Below, piece after piece: positions 9,563 to 18,678 of a stretch of DNA of 64,000 nucleotides. The first letter of the stretch is position 1. Each line of letters opens with the position of its first letter. Below the pieces are notes generated by a model. That model saw only the letters and a program-made list of their open reading frames with translations. It had not been told where the DNA came from and searched no databases. This stretch comes from Tatumella terrea. GTDB lineage: Bacteria > Pseudomonadota > Gammaproteobacteria > Enterobacterales > Enterobacteriaceae. The position numbers and the translations under genes were made by a program. The DNA is taken from the NCBI RefSeq assembly GCF_039523755.1, contig NZ_BAAAFX010000017.1, positions 1-64,000 on the forward strand, given 5' to 3'.

Positions 9563-10167
9563 TGCAGACAAGCCCGTTGCTGGAAGCCCTGATGGAATCA
9601 CTGCGTTGTTTGCCCGGAGTCGGGCCGAAATCAGCGCAGCGCATGGCTTTCCACTTACTACAGCGTGATCGCAGCGGCGGTATGCGCCTGGCACAGGCGC
9701 TGACCCGCGCGATGTCGGAGATCGGCCACTGTTCTCACTGCCGGACCTTCACCGAGCAGGAGATCTGTACTATCTGTGCCAATCCCCGCCGTCAGCAAAA
9801 TGGCATCATTTGTGTTGTCGAAAGCCCTGCGGATATCCACGCTGTTGAACAAACCGGGCAGTTTGCCGGTCGCTATTTCGTATTGATGGGGCACCTTTCT
9901 CCTCTGGACGGAATAGGACCGGCAGATATCGGGCTGGATACGCTGGAACATCGCCTGCAGGATGAAACGATCCGTGAAGTGATTCTGGCGACCAATCCGA
10001 CGATCGAAGGCGAGGCAACCGCCAACTATATTGCCGATTTATGCCGTCAGTATGGTGTCGACGCCAGCCGGATTGCTCACGGTGTGCCGGTGGGCGGAGA
10101 GCTGGAAATGGTGGACGGTACCACGTTATCCCATTCTCTGGCCGGACGGCAGAAGTTCAAATATTAA
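9562..10167 (+). CDS. recR: Recombination mediator RecR
   Basis: Works with RecO and RecF to load RecA on SSB-coated gaps. It has 201 residues, as in E. coli. Order of parts: N-terminal helix-hairpin-helix (LPGVGPKSAQRMAFHLL), four-Cys zinc finger (CSHC...CTIC, about 57-72), Toprim domain with VVESPAD, and C-terminal Walker-B-like ATNPTIEGEATA. Its start overlaps the ybaB stop. Confidence 0.95.
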   Translation: MQTSPLLEALMESLRCLPGVGPKSAQRMAFHLLQRDRSGGMRLAQALTRAMSEIGHCSHCRTFTEQEICTICANPRRQQNGIICVVESPADIHAVEQTGQFAGRYFVLMGHLSPLDGIGPADIGLDTLEHRLQDETIREVILATNPTIEGEATANYIADLCRQYGVDASRIAHGVPVGGELEMVDGTTLSHSLAGRQKFKY

Positions 10168-10173
10168 TCCCCT

Positions 10174-10198
10174 GCTGATGTTTTTTCTGAACATCAGC
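10174..10198 (+). terminator. Hairpin after recR
   Basis: A perfect 9-bp stem GCTGATGTT / AACATCAGC with loop TTTTCTG lies 7 bp after the recR stop. It has no T-run because its 3' edge meets the htpG heat-shock promoter. It is probably the end of the dnaX-ybaB-recR transcript. Confidence 0.5.
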
Positions 10199-10225
10199 TT
10201 GAAAACTTTCCTTTCACCCCCATCT
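10198..10225 (+). promoter_or_regulatory. Sigma-32 heat-shock promoter of htpG
   Basis: CTTGAAA (10198-10204), a 13-bp spacer, then CCCCATCT (10218-10225) matches the sigma-32 consensus (CTTGAAA, 11-16 bp, CCCCATnT) exactly. It lies 42 bp before the htpG start. Confidence 0.9.
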
Positions 10226-10267
10226 CCTGTATCGACATGAATTAATACTGATTTTCTTGAGGTATCA

Positions 10268-12142
10268 ATGACGATGAAAGGACAAGAGACACGTGGTTTC
10301 CAGTCAGAAGTGAAACAACTTTTGCAACTGATGATCCATTCACTCTACTCAAATAAAGAGATCTTTTTACGTGAGCTTATCTCGAATGCGTCCGACGCCG
10401 CAGATAAACTCCGTTTCCGTGCGTTATCTGATTCCGGCCTGTATGAAGGCGACGGTGAATTACGCGTTCGCCTGTCGGTGAATAAAGAGCAACGCACTCT
10501 GACTCTGAGTGATAACGGCATCGGTATGAGCCGTGAGGAAGTTATTGAAAACCTTGGTACCATCGCAAAATCCGGGACCAAAGCGTTTCTGGAATCTATG
10601 GGATCTGACCAGGTTAAAGACAGCCAGTTGATCGGCCAGTTTGGTGTCGGATTCTATTCAGCTTTTATTGTTGCGGATAAAGTGACCGTACGTACCCGTG
10701 CTGCAGGCGCTCCGGAAAGTGAAGGGGTGTTCTGGGAGTCGGCCGGTGAAGGTGAATATACCCTGGCGGACATCGACAAAGCTGAGCGTGGCACCGAAAT
10801 TACCCTGCACATGCGTGAAGGGGAAGATGAGTTCCTCGATACCTGGCGCGTCCGTAACATCGTCAGCAAGTATTCTGACCATATCGCCTTGCCGGTGGAA
10901 ATTGAAACCAAAGACGAAGACAGTGAAACCACCCACTGGGAAAAAGTGAACAAAGCCCAGGCACTGTGGACACGTAATAAGTCAGAAATCACCGACGAAG
11001 AATATAACGATTTCTATAAGCATATCGCCCATGACTTCACTGACCCGTTGATCTGGAGCCATAACCGCGTTGAAGGTAAGCAGGAATACACCAGCCTGCT
11101 GTATATCCCGGCGCAGGCCCCGTGGGATATGTGGAACCGTGATCATAAACATGGTCTGAAACTGTATGTGCAGCGTGTCTTTATCATGGATGACGCTGAG
11201 CAGTTTATGCCGAATTATCTGCGTTTTGTTCGCGGACTGATCGATTCGAATGATCTGCCACTGAACGTTTCGCGTGAAATTCTGCAGGACAGCCGTATCA
11301 CGCAAAGTCTGCGCGGTGCGCTGACCAAACGTACGCTGCAAATGCTGGATAAACTGGCGAAAGAGGATGCAGCGAAATACCTGCAGTTCTGGAAAGCATT
11401 CGGTCTGGCCCTGAAAGAAGGACCGGCGGAAGATGCGGGTAACGTTCAGGCGATCGCCAAATTACTGCGCTTTGCTTCCACCCATAATGACAGCTCTGAA
11501 CAGACGGTAACGCTGGAAGAGTACATCAGTCGTATGGCCGAAGGTCAGGAAAAGATCTATTACATCACGGCGGATAGCTATGCCGCGGCAAAGAACAGCC
11601 CGCATCTGGAACTGTTCCGTAAGAAAGGCATCGAAGTACTGTTACTGTCTGACCGTATCGATGAATGGATGATGAGCTATCTGACAGAGTTCGATGGCAA
11701 ATCGTTCCAGTCCGTCAGCAAAGCAGACGATTCGCTGGATAAGCTGGCCGATGAAGAAACCGCGGAACAGAAAGAAAGCGAAAAAGCCCTTGAGCCGTTT
11801 GTTGATCGTGTAAAAACCCTGCTGGGTGAGCGCGTGAAGGATGTCCGTCTGACACATCGTCTGACTGATACCCCGGCCATCGTGGTGACCGATGCCGATG
11901 AAATGAGTACCCAGATGGCGAAGCTGTTTGCCGCTGCCGGTCAGGAAGCGCCGGAAGTGAAATATATCTTCGAAATCAACCCGGAACATACACTGGTGAA
12001 AAAAGCCGCTGAGGCGACCGATGACAGCCAGTTTGCTGACTGGGTTGAACTGTTACTTGATCAGGCGCTGTTTGCTGAGCGCGGAACACTGGAAGATCCT
12101 AACCAGTTTATCCGCCGCATGAACCAGCTATTACTGGCGTAA
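10268..12142 (+). CDS. htpG: Molecular chaperone HtpG (Hsp90)
   Basis: Bacterial Hsp90, an ATP-dependent chaperone. N-terminal GHKL ATPase motifs are present: NASDAADKLRF (Glu and Asn of the ATP site around 35-41), DNGIGM and the glycine-rich GQFGVGFYSAF lid. Middle and C-terminal dimerisation domains follow; 624 residues. The ATG at 10268 has GAGG 5 bp upstream; the ATG at 10274 (MKGQETRGF, the E. coli start) is the alternative, 11 bp from the same GAGG. It is driven by the sigma-32 promoter above and closed by a terminator. Confidence 0.96.
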   Translation: MTMKGQETRGFQSEVKQLLQLMIHSLYSNKEIFLRELISNASDAADKLRFRALSDSGLYEGDGELRVRLSVNKEQRTLTLSDNGIGMSREEVIENLGTIAKSGTKAFLESMGSDQVKDSQLIGQFGVGFYSAFIVADKVTVRTRAAGAPESEGVFWESAGEGEYTLADIDKAERGTEITLHMREGEDEFLDTWRVRNIVSKYSDHIALPVEIETKDEDSETTHWEKVNKAQALWTRNKSEITDEEYNDFYKHIAHDFTDPLIWSHNRVEGKQEYTSLLYIPAQAPWDMWNRDHKHGLKLYVQRVFIMDDAEQFMPNYLRFVRGLIDSNDLPLNVSREILQDSRITQSLRGALTKRTLQMLDKLAKEDAAKYLQFWKAFGLALKEGPAEDAGNVQAIAKLLRFASTHNDSSEQTVTLEEYISRMAEGQEKIYYITADSYAAAKNSPHLELFRKKGIEVLLLSDRIDEWMMSYLTEFDGKSFQSVSKADDSLDKLADEETAEQKESEKALEPFVDRVKTLLGERVKDVRLTHRLTDTPAIVVTDADEMSTQMAKLFAAAGQEAPEVKYIFEINPEHTLVKKAAEATDDSQFADWVELLLDQALFAERGTLEDPNQFIRRMNQLLLA

Positions 12143-12172
12143 TCGCCGCAGGTGAGTGCAGCATGTTAACGG

Positions 12173-12196
12173 GGCCCGCATTTGCGGGCCTTTTTT
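12173..12196 (+). terminator. Terminator of htpG
   Basis: GGCCCGCA / TGCGGGCC stem immediately followed by TTTTTT, 30 bp after the htpG stop. It is a strong intrinsic terminator. Confidence 0.9.
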
Positions 12197-12410
12197 ATCT
12201 GTCTGTATCATCTGAGGGGGCGGTGATCTCCGCGGCGATACGTCGTTGTCCGTTCCATAAACTTAATAACAGGCTTACCGGCTCTCTTTCGGTGCCTGTC
12301 GGGCATTTACAGCGATTAAGGCTGGCCTTTCCTTGTGGAGCGCCGGACATAATGGTATGTTTTTGCACTTCTCAGGATTATTAAACGCGATTCGCAAGAG
12401 GTACTACGCA

Positions 12411-13055
12411 ATGCGTATTATTTTGCTCGGTGCTCCGGGCGCAGGTAAAGGAACTCAGGCTCAGTTCATCATGGAGAAATACGGGATTCCGCAAATCTCT
12501 ACCGGTGATATGTTACGCGCAGCGGTTAAAGCGGGCACTGAACTGGGTCAACAGGCCAAAGCCATTATGGATGCAGGCAAACTGGTGACAGATGAACTGG
12601 TTATTGCACTGGTTAAAGAGCGTATTGCGCAGGACGATTGCAAAGCAGGTTTCCTGCTGGATGGTTTCCCGCGGACAATCCCGCAGGCCGATGCGATGAA
12701 AGAAGCCGGCATTAATGTCGATTATGTGCTGGAATTCGCCGTCCCGGACGAAGTGATTGTCGACCGTATTATCGGCCGTCGTGTCCATGCGCCGTCAGGT
12801 CGTGTGTATCATGTCGACTATAATCCGCCGAAGCAGGAAGGGCTGGATGATGTGACCGGCGAACCGCTGACCACGCGTAAAGATGACCAGGAAGAAACCG
12901 TTCGTAAACGTCTGGTGGAATACCATCAGATGACGGCTCCGCTGATTGCTTATTACAGCAAAGACGCGGCTGCCGGACAGACCCGTTACCAGAAAATTGA
13001 CGGTACCCGTCCGGTCAGCGAAGTCAGCCAGCAGCTGGCGACCATTCTGGGGTAA
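12411..13055 (+). CDS. adk: Adenylate kinase
   Basis: Catalyses ATP + AMP = 2 ADP. It has 214 residues, as in E. coli. P-loop GAPGAGKGTQ (residues 7-16), AMP-binding STGDMLR, DGFPRT, and the LID domain (about 122-159, RRVHAPSGRVYHV) with no zinc cysteines, typical of Gram-negatives. The frame is open from 12333, but the ATG at 12411 gives the family start MRIILLGAPG and is preceded by AAGAGG. It has its own terminator. Confidence 0.96.
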   Translation: MRIILLGAPGAGKGTQAQFIMEKYGIPQISTGDMLRAAVKAGTELGQQAKAIMDAGKLVTDELVIALVKERIAQDDCKAGFLLDGFPRTIPQADAMKEAGINVDYVLEFAVPDEVIVDRIIGRRVHAPSGRVYHVDYNPPKQEGLDDVTGEPLTTRKDDQEETVRKRLVEYHQMTAPLIAYYSKDAAAGQTRYQKIDGTRPVSEVSQQLATILG

Positions 13056-13063
13056 TCCCCTGT

Positions 13064-13096
13064 AACGGACCGGATTTATCCGGTCCGTTCTGTTTC
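13064..13096 (+). terminator. Terminator of adk
   Basis: Perfect 12-bp stem AACGGACCGGAT / ATCCGGTCCGTT with a 2-base loop, 8 bp after the adk stop and followed by CTGTTTCT. Confidence 0.8.
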
Positions 13097-13167
13097 TGCC
13101 GCTGTTCCCTTCGCCAATATTCGCTACAATTAGCCTTCCCTGCAAAGCCTGTGAATAAGGAATAATT

Positions 13168-14127
13168 ATGAGGCAAGATAAGCCAGGTGTTCTGCTGGTC
13201 AATCTGGGCACACCCGATGCCCCCACACCTGCGGCAGTAAAGCGTTATCTGAAGCAATTTCTGAGTGATAAGCGCGTCGTCGATGTGCCGCGTATTATCT
13301 GGTGGCCGGTATTGCGTGGCGCTATCCTGCCATTGCGTTCTCCGCGCGTAGCAAAGCTTTATGCATCGGTATGGATGGATGAGGGCTCGCCGCTGCTGGT
13401 CTACAGCAAGCGTCAGCGGGACGCGCTGGCGAAGCTCACCGATATGCCGGTCGCCTTAGGCATGTCTTACGGCAATCCGTCACTGCTGAGTGGTGTGGAT
13501 GAACTGCTGGAGCAGGGGGTCACCCGCCTGATCGTTTTACCGTTATATCCCCAATTCTCATCATCGACAGTCTCGGCGGTCTGGGACGGACTCCATGACA
13601 TTTTCCGGAGCCGGCGGACCTTACCGGATATTCAGCTGATCCGCGATTATGCCACCCATCCCGGTTATATCGCCGCATTGAAGGACTCGGTAGAGCGTTC
13701 ATTTGCGCAGCATGGAAAGCCGGATGTGCTGTTACTGTCCTATCACGGGATCCCGCAACGTTTCGCCAATCAGGGCGATGATTATCCGATTCGTTGTGAA
13801 CATACCACGGCATGCCTGCGTGAGGCCCTGGGGATGAACGAAGACGAATTAATCATGACTTTCCAGTCGCGGTTTGGTCGCGAACCCTGGCTGATGCCTT
13901 ATACGGATGAAACCGTGAAGTCTCTGCCGGAAAAAGGCATTCGTCATATCCAGGTCATGAGTCCCGGTTTCTCTGCCGACTGTCTGGAAACACTGGAAGA
14001 GATCAACGAACAAAACCGTGAGTTCTTCCTGCATGCGGGGGGGGAGAAGTTCGAATATATCCCGGCATTGAACGATGATGAGTTACATATCCGCATGATG
14101 TTACAGCTGGTAAATTCTGAGCGATGA
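13168..14127 (+). CDS. hemH: Ferrochelatase
   Basis: Last step of haem synthesis: inserts Fe2+ into protoporphyrin IX at the inner membrane. The 319 residues match E. coli (320). Conserved parts are VNLGTPDAP near the N-terminus, the metal-site His in LLSYHGIP, the RCEHTTAC stretch, and the catalytic Glu in SPGFSADCLETLEEI near the C-terminus. Its promoter lies in the short gap after the adk terminator. Order adk-hemH-gsk in E. coli includes aes after hemH; here gsk follows directly. Confidence 0.95.
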   Translation: MRQDKPGVLLVNLGTPDAPTPAAVKRYLKQFLSDKRVVDVPRIIWWPVLRGAILPLRSPRVAKLYASVWMDEGSPLLVYSKRQRDALAKLTDMPVALGMSYGNPSLLSGVDELLEQGVTRLIVLPLYPQFSSSTVSAVWDGLHDIFRSRRTLPDIQLIRDYATHPGYIAALKDSVERSFAQHGKPDVLLLSYHGIPQRFANQGDDYPIRCEHTTACLREALGMNEDELIMTFQSRFGREPWLMPYTDETVKSLPEKGIRHIQVMSPGFSADCLETLEEINEQNREFFLHAGGEKFEYIPALNDDELHIRMMLQLVNSER

Positions 14128-14192
14128 AACCCCGGTTAATCGTCGGGAATATGGTAAGATCCACGCTTTATTCCTGCGATTAACTTAATATT

Positions 14193-15494
14193 ATGAAATT
14201 TCCTGGTCAGCGCAAATCCAAACATTACTTTCCGGTCAGTGCCCGTGACCCGTTACTGCAGGCTGACCCTGCAGAGTCTCTCACCACATCCCCGGTGGTC
14301 GGTATTGATCAGACGATGGTGGATATAGAAGCAAAAGTCGATGATGCTTTTATTGAACGTTATGGCCTCAGCCGCGGGCATTCACTGGTTATCGAAGATG
14401 ATGTTGCAGAAGCACTGTATCAGGAATTAGTACAGAAGAAGCTTATCAGTGATCAGTTTGCCGGTGGCACTATCGGCAATACTCTGCATAACTACTCGGT
14501 GCTGGCAGATGACCGCTCGGTCCTGCTGGGGGTGATGTGCGGCAATATCACGGTCGGTGATTATGCGTATCGCTACCTCTGTAATACCTCGAGCAAAGTT
14601 GACCTGAACTGCCTGCAGGGCGTCAACGGTTCGATTGGCCGTTGTTACACTCTGATTGGTGACAATGGCGAACGTACCTTTGCCATAAGCCCGGGGGCCA
14701 TGAATCAGCTGCATCCGGATAATATTCCGGAAGCCGTCATTGCTGAAGCCTCGGCTCTGGTGCTGACCTCTTACCTGGTGCGTGCGAAAGAGGGGGAACC
14801 CATGCCGCAGGCCACCATGAAAGCCATCGAATATGCTAAAAAACACCAGGTTCCGGTGGTTCTGACCCTGGGGACCCGTCATGTCATTGCCGAAAACCCG
14901 GCATTCTGGCGTGAGTTCCTGCAGCAGCATATTTCGATCGTCGCCATGAACGAAGACGAAGCCTGTGAGCTGACCGGGGAGTCGGACCCGTTGCTGGCCG
15001 CAGATATGGCCTTACAATGGGTCGACCTAGTGCTGTGCACCGCCGGGCCGGCGGGACTGTATATGGCGGGTTACAGTGACGAAGAGGTATTACGCCGCAC
15101 GAATCTGCCATTATTACCCGGGGCCATCGCTGAATTTAACCAGTATGAATTCAGTCGTGCCATGCGCTATCAGGATTGTAACCGTCCGGTGAAAGTCTTC
15201 TCCCATATTGCCCCTTACATGGGCGGGCCGGAAAAAATCATGAATACTAATGGCGCGGGAGATGGTGCACTGGCCGCGGTATTACACGATATTTCCGCCA
15301 ATAACTATCACCGGCAGAAGGTGCCGAACTCGGCCAAACACTCTCAGTCATTCCTGACCTACTCTTCGCTGGCTCAGGTCTGTAAGTATGCAAACCGTGT
15401 CAGTTACCAGGTACTGAACCAGCATTCACCGCGTCTGAGTCGCGGGCTGCCCGAACGTGAAGACAGCCTGGAAGAGGCCTACTGGGACAGGTAA
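14193..15494 (+). CDS. gsk: Inosine-guanosine kinase
   Basis: Nucleoside salvage kinase of the PfkB/ribokinase family that phosphorylates guanosine and inosine. It has 433 residues (434 in E. coli) and starts MKFPGQRKSKHYFPVSARDP. The PfkB signature with the catalytic Asp, NTNGAGDGALAA, is near residue 352-363. It is the last gene of a run on the plus strand and converges on ybaL. Confidence 0.94.
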   Translation: MKFPGQRKSKHYFPVSARDPLLQADPAESLTTSPVVGIDQTMVDIEAKVDDAFIERYGLSRGHSLVIEDDVAEALYQELVQKKLISDQFAGGTIGNTLHNYSVLADDRSVLLGVMCGNITVGDYAYRYLCNTSSKVDLNCLQGVNGSIGRCYTLIGDNGERTFAISPGAMNQLHPDNIPEAVIAEASALVLTSYLVRAKEGEPMPQATMKAIEYAKKHQVPVVLTLGTRHVIAENPAFWREFLQQHISIVAMNEDEACELTGESDPLLAADMALQWVDLVLCTAGPAGLYMAGYSDEEVLRRTNLPLLPGAIAEFNQYEFSRAMRYQDCNRPVKVFSHIAPYMGGPEKIMNTNGAGDGALAAVLHDISANNYHRQKVPNSAKHSQSFLTYSSLAQVCKYANRVSYQVLNQHSPRLSRGLPEREDSLEEAYWDR

Positions 15495-15501
15495 AACAGA
15501 C

Positions 15502-15529
15502 CGCGCCCGTGGCATTCTTCACGGGCGCG
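15502..15529. terminator. Hairpin between convergent gsk and ybaL
   Basis: A perfect 10-bp GC-rich stem (CGCGCCCGTG / CACGGGCGCG, loop GCATTCTT) lies in the 46-bp gap between the gsk and ybaL stops. There is no T-run on either side, so termination is likely but not certain. Confidence 0.55.
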
Positions 15530-15540
15530 TGCTCCGGCCG

Positions 15541-17220
15541 CTATACCGCATACGGCGCTGAACTCTCCGCGGCCAGAATATTGGCCATACTCTCTGCGAT
15601 TTCCCGTTCCCCCATAATAACGTTATCCGCCCCGTGTTCGGTGAGATAGGTGACTTCATCGTCATAATGAGCGCGGGCAATGATGGCGATATCCTGGCGA
15701 CTCCCGCGGGCCGCTGCTGCCACCTCTCCGGACTCATAACCATTGGGGATGGTTAAAAACAGCCAGCGTGCGCAGTCCAGCCGGGCAATGTCCATGATAT
15801 CGGTGCGCGCGGCGTTACCCGCGACAGCTGCAAACCCCTGTTCGCGGATAATCTCCACACGGGTACGGCTGGTTTCCACCACCACTACCGGGACCTGCCG
15901 CTGACGGAGTTTCTCACAAAGCAGGCTACCGACCCGTCCGTAACCGACCACAATGGCATGGTGACAGAGAGTCAGTGGCACGGGGAGTTCTTCCGGCTCG
16001 TCAGCGTCGCCGGCAGGCGTCGTTTCTCCGGAAGGCCCGGTCGTTGCCAGATAGCGTTCTGCCAGGCTGAACATCACCGGGTTCACCATAATCGAAAGAA
16101 TGGCGGCGGCCAGTACCAGATTACGACCGTCATCGTTCAGTAATCCCAGTGAGACCCCCAGACCGGCCAGAATAAAGGCAAATTCACCAATCTGGGCAAG
16201 GCTGACGGAGATGGTTAAGGCGGTACGCCGTGTATGGCCAAGCCAGGTAACCAGCAACCAGGCCGCCAGCGATTTACCGACCAGAACAATGGCCAGTGCG
16301 CCGAGTACCGCCAGGGGGCGTTCAATCAGAATATGCGGGTCAAACAGCATACCGACGGAGACAAAAAACAGCACCGCAAAGGCATCGCGTAGCGGCAGCG
16401 TATCATGGGCTGCCCGGTGGCTGAGTTCAGATTCATTCAGCACCATCCCGGCAAAAAAAGCCCCCAGCGCGAATGACACATCAAAAAATTCCACGGCCCC
16501 AAATGCAATCCCGAGCGCCAGAGCCAGAACCGCCAGCGTGAATAACTCCCGCGACCCGGTGGCGGCACTTTTCGCCAGGATCCACGGGACGACCCGGCGG
16601 CCAAAAACCACCATAATCACCATAAAGGCGACCACTTTACCGATGGTGATCAGCAGGTCGCGGAACAGCAGCCCGATACTGGCATTGCCCTGTTCCATCA
16701 TCCCGGCAATGGCGGGTAACAGAACCAGGGTCAGTACCATCACCAGGTCTTCGACAATCAGCCAGCCAATGGCGATACGCCCGCGCTGACTGTCAACCAG
16801 TTGCCGTTCTTCCAGGGCTCTGAGCAGGACGACCGTACTGGCGGTCGAGAGGCAAAGGCCGAACACCAGCCCGGTCATCATGCTCCATCCCAGGATAGCC
16901 GAGAGAGCGACCCCGAGTAATGTCGCCACAAAAATCTGTGCGATGGCCCCGGGGATAGCAATGGCTTTAACGGTCATCAGGTCTTTCAGGGAGAAATGCA
17001 GTCCGACACCGAACATCAGCAGAATAACGCCCAGTTCGGCCAGTTCCGGTGCCAGATTGGTATCCGCCACAAAGCCCGGGGTAAAAGGCCCGACCAGCAC
17101 ACCGGCAAGTAAATAGCCGACCAGCGGGGAGAATCGTAATTTATTCGCCAGCATACCCAGCAAAAAGGCCAGAACGAGGGCGCTGACGATAGTGGTGATC
17201 AGGGGGGTGGTATGATGCAT
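15541..17220 (-). CDS. ybaL: YbaL, CPA2-family cation:proton antiporter with RCK domain
   Basis: Inner-membrane antiporter related to KefB/KefC and RosB. About 12 transmembrane segments fill residues 1-390 (for example MHHTTPLITTIVSALVLAFLLG). A cytoplasmic RCK/TrkA-N Rossmann domain follows (VVGYGRVGSLLCEKL, about 425-440). It has 559 residues (558 in E. coli). The transported ion is not known for this family. It stands alone in convergent orientation to gsk, with a long repeat-filled gap upstream where E. coli has fsr. Confidence 0.92.
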   Translation of the reverse strand: MHHTTPLITTIVSALVLAFLLGMLANKLRFSPLVGYLLAGVLVGPFTPGFVADTNLAPELAELGVILLMFGVGLHFSLKDLMTVKAIAIPGAIAQIFVATLLGVALSAILGWSMMTGLVFGLCLSTASTVVLLRALEERQLVDSQRGRIAIGWLIVEDLVMVLTLVLLPAIAGMMEQGNASIGLLFRDLLITIGKVVAFMVIMVVFGRRVVPWILAKSAATGSRELFTLAVLALALGIAFGAVEFFDVSFALGAFFAGMVLNESELSHRAAHDTLPLRDAFAVLFFVSVGMLFDPHILIERPLAVLGALAIVLVGKSLAAWLLVTWLGHTRRTALTISVSLAQIGEFAFILAGLGVSLGLLNDDGRNLVLAAAILSIMVNPVMFSLAERYLATTGPSGETTPAGDADEPEELPVPLTLCHHAIVVGYGRVGSLLCEKLRQRQVPVVVVETSRTRVEIIREQGFAAVAGNAARTDIMDIARLDCARWLFLTIPNGYESGEVAAAARGSRQDIAIIARAHYDDEVTYLTEHGADNVIMGEREIAESMANILAAESSAPYAV

Positions 17221-17660
17221 TGTCTCTCCTTTAAAGCCGGGCGACCGTTTTCACTGCCAGGGGTGAGAGGAAAATTACGCAGTCCGCAGGACGGACAGTC
17301 GCGACAAAAACGTTAAAAATCCGTTACTCAGTCAGTAAAAAAGGCATAAGGGCAAAAATAACCTGAATTCTGTCTTTCAGCCTGAATTCACGGAGTAAAC
17401 CCTTAAATAAAGAATAAGTAAAACAGCAGAATGACACAAACGGTGCCGCTGAAAGTTGAGAGACAGACACCATTTTTTTATTTTTCCTGACAAAACCCCG
17501 GATTTATCGACTCATTAATATCCCTGATATTCATAAATCCCCGCCGGCCGGACAGAATCCCGAGGGTTTATCGCGTCAGGCAGCGCCGCACTCCGGCACC
17601 CGCCAGCCCGGGCCGCCGGATAAAACCCGCATTCAGATGAGGCCTGACGAAGAAACACAC
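17221..17660. other. Gene-free region upstream of ybaL
   Basis: 440 bp without a supported gene. The part next to ybaL is AT-richer and should carry its promoter; the part after about 17540 is GC-rich and leads into the tandem repeat array. No insertion sequence or RNA gene was recognised. Confidence 0.5.
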
Positions 17661-18052
17661 CGACGCCTGACGAGCAGGCTCGCTCAGGCTTTACGACCAG
17701 GCTGCCGTGCCGGAAGATGACTGAGGGCGGATAAAACGTTTCTGCCGGTCAGTCGTGGACGGAGCCGAAGCATACAGGGGCCGGATGGGGGACCCGACGC
17801 CTGACGAGCCGGCTCGCTCAGGTTTTACGATCAGGTTGCCGTGCCGGAAGACTGCTGCGGGCGGATAAAACGTTTCTGCCGTGCAGTCCCGGATGGAGCC
17901 TGAGCATACAGAGACCGGACGGGGGATCCGACGTCTGACGAGCCGGCTCGCTCAGGCTTTACGACCGGGTTGCCGCGCCGGAAGATGACTGAGGGCGGAT
18001 AAAAGTTTTTGCCGGTCAGTCGCGGACGGAGCCGAAGCATACAGGGGCCGGA
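17661..18052. repeat. Three tandem copies of a 134-bp repeat
   Basis: Copies start at 17661, 17795 and 17929 with exact 134-bp spacing; the third ends about 18052. Each begins CGACGYCTGACGAGC and includes a REP-like hairpin, CCTGACGAGC-CG-GCTCGCTCAGG in effect, then TTTACGA and a block GGCGGATAAAA. Copies differ by scattered substitutions but the hairpin is kept. The open frames inside are shadows of the repeat. Confidence 0.9.
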
Positions 18053-18151
18053 CGGCACTGAACGCTGAGTCTTTACGGAAGACGACCCGGGAGCCTTGTG
18101 ACGCTGACATCATATAATGTCGCCGGTATCACTCAGCTGCCCGGCAGCCGG

Positions 18152-18586
18152 TTAGCGCGGTGCGGCTGTCGTCTTCCACAGCAGCAGGGCCATCAGTTTA
18201 TCCCAGCCCAGGTTGAAGACATAAGTGTAGGGCAGGTAGAACAGAAGGAAACCGATATCCAGCAGCAGAGCCCCGGTCAGGCTGATAGTTAACATTGCCG
18301 CCGTCACAGGGACGGCAAACAGCACAAATCCCCCTTCAAACCCCACGGCATGTAACAGGCGGACACCCGCGGAGCGGGGAACGCCCGGCGGGCAGAAGTG
18401 ATCAAAGCCCAGATTAAAGAACAGGTTCCAGACCATCGCCAGTAAAGAGAGGACCACCGCAGTGATACCCATCCCGGTGATCGGCTGCCCCGTGACCCAG
18501 GCAGCACCGGGAATAGTGATCAGTAAAGCAAAAAATTCATAGCCCAGTGTATGTAACAGGCGCTCGTAAGCAGAACGGGTACGCAT
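18152..18586 (-). CDS. PACE-family multidrug/biocide efflux transporter
   Basis: Small four-helix membrane protein of the Proteobacterial Antimicrobial Compound Efflux family (AceI type; known members export chlorhexidine and related compounds or polyamines). It has two bacterial transmembrane pair repeats, each ending in the family signature: FNLGFDHF (first half) and FNLGWDKL (near the C-terminus). The ATG at 18586 (144 residues) is 8 bp from AAGGAG; an ATG two codons earlier is only 2 bp from it and is less likely. It is divergent from a LysR gene, a common PACE arrangement, which suggests regulation by it. Confidence 0.88.
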   Translation of the reverse strand: MRTRSAYERLLHTLGYEFFALLITIPGAAWVTGQPITGMGITAVVLSLLAMVWNLFFNLGFDHFCPPGVPRSAGVRLLHAVGFEGGFVLFAVPVTAAMLTISLTGALLLDIGFLLFYLPYTYVFNLGWDKLMALLLWKTTAAPR

Positions 18587-18678
18587 GATCATGACTCCTT
18601 ATTTTTCTGAACGCTATTTTCCCTGCAACAGGATGGCTGGTAAAATGAACAGGTATCGTAAAAACCGATAGGTGAGTT

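Noticed and set aside
12163..12384. Small open frame between htpG and adk
   Set aside because: It runs through the htpG terminator and has no known relatives.
16100..16789. 229-codon frame antisense to ybaL
   Set aside because: Ser/Thr/Arg-rich translation typical of the reverse of a membrane-protein gene; shadow.
17831..18058. 75-codon open frame on the minus strand
   Set aside because: It lies inside the 134-bp tandem repeats and is produced by them; no homology and no ribosome site.
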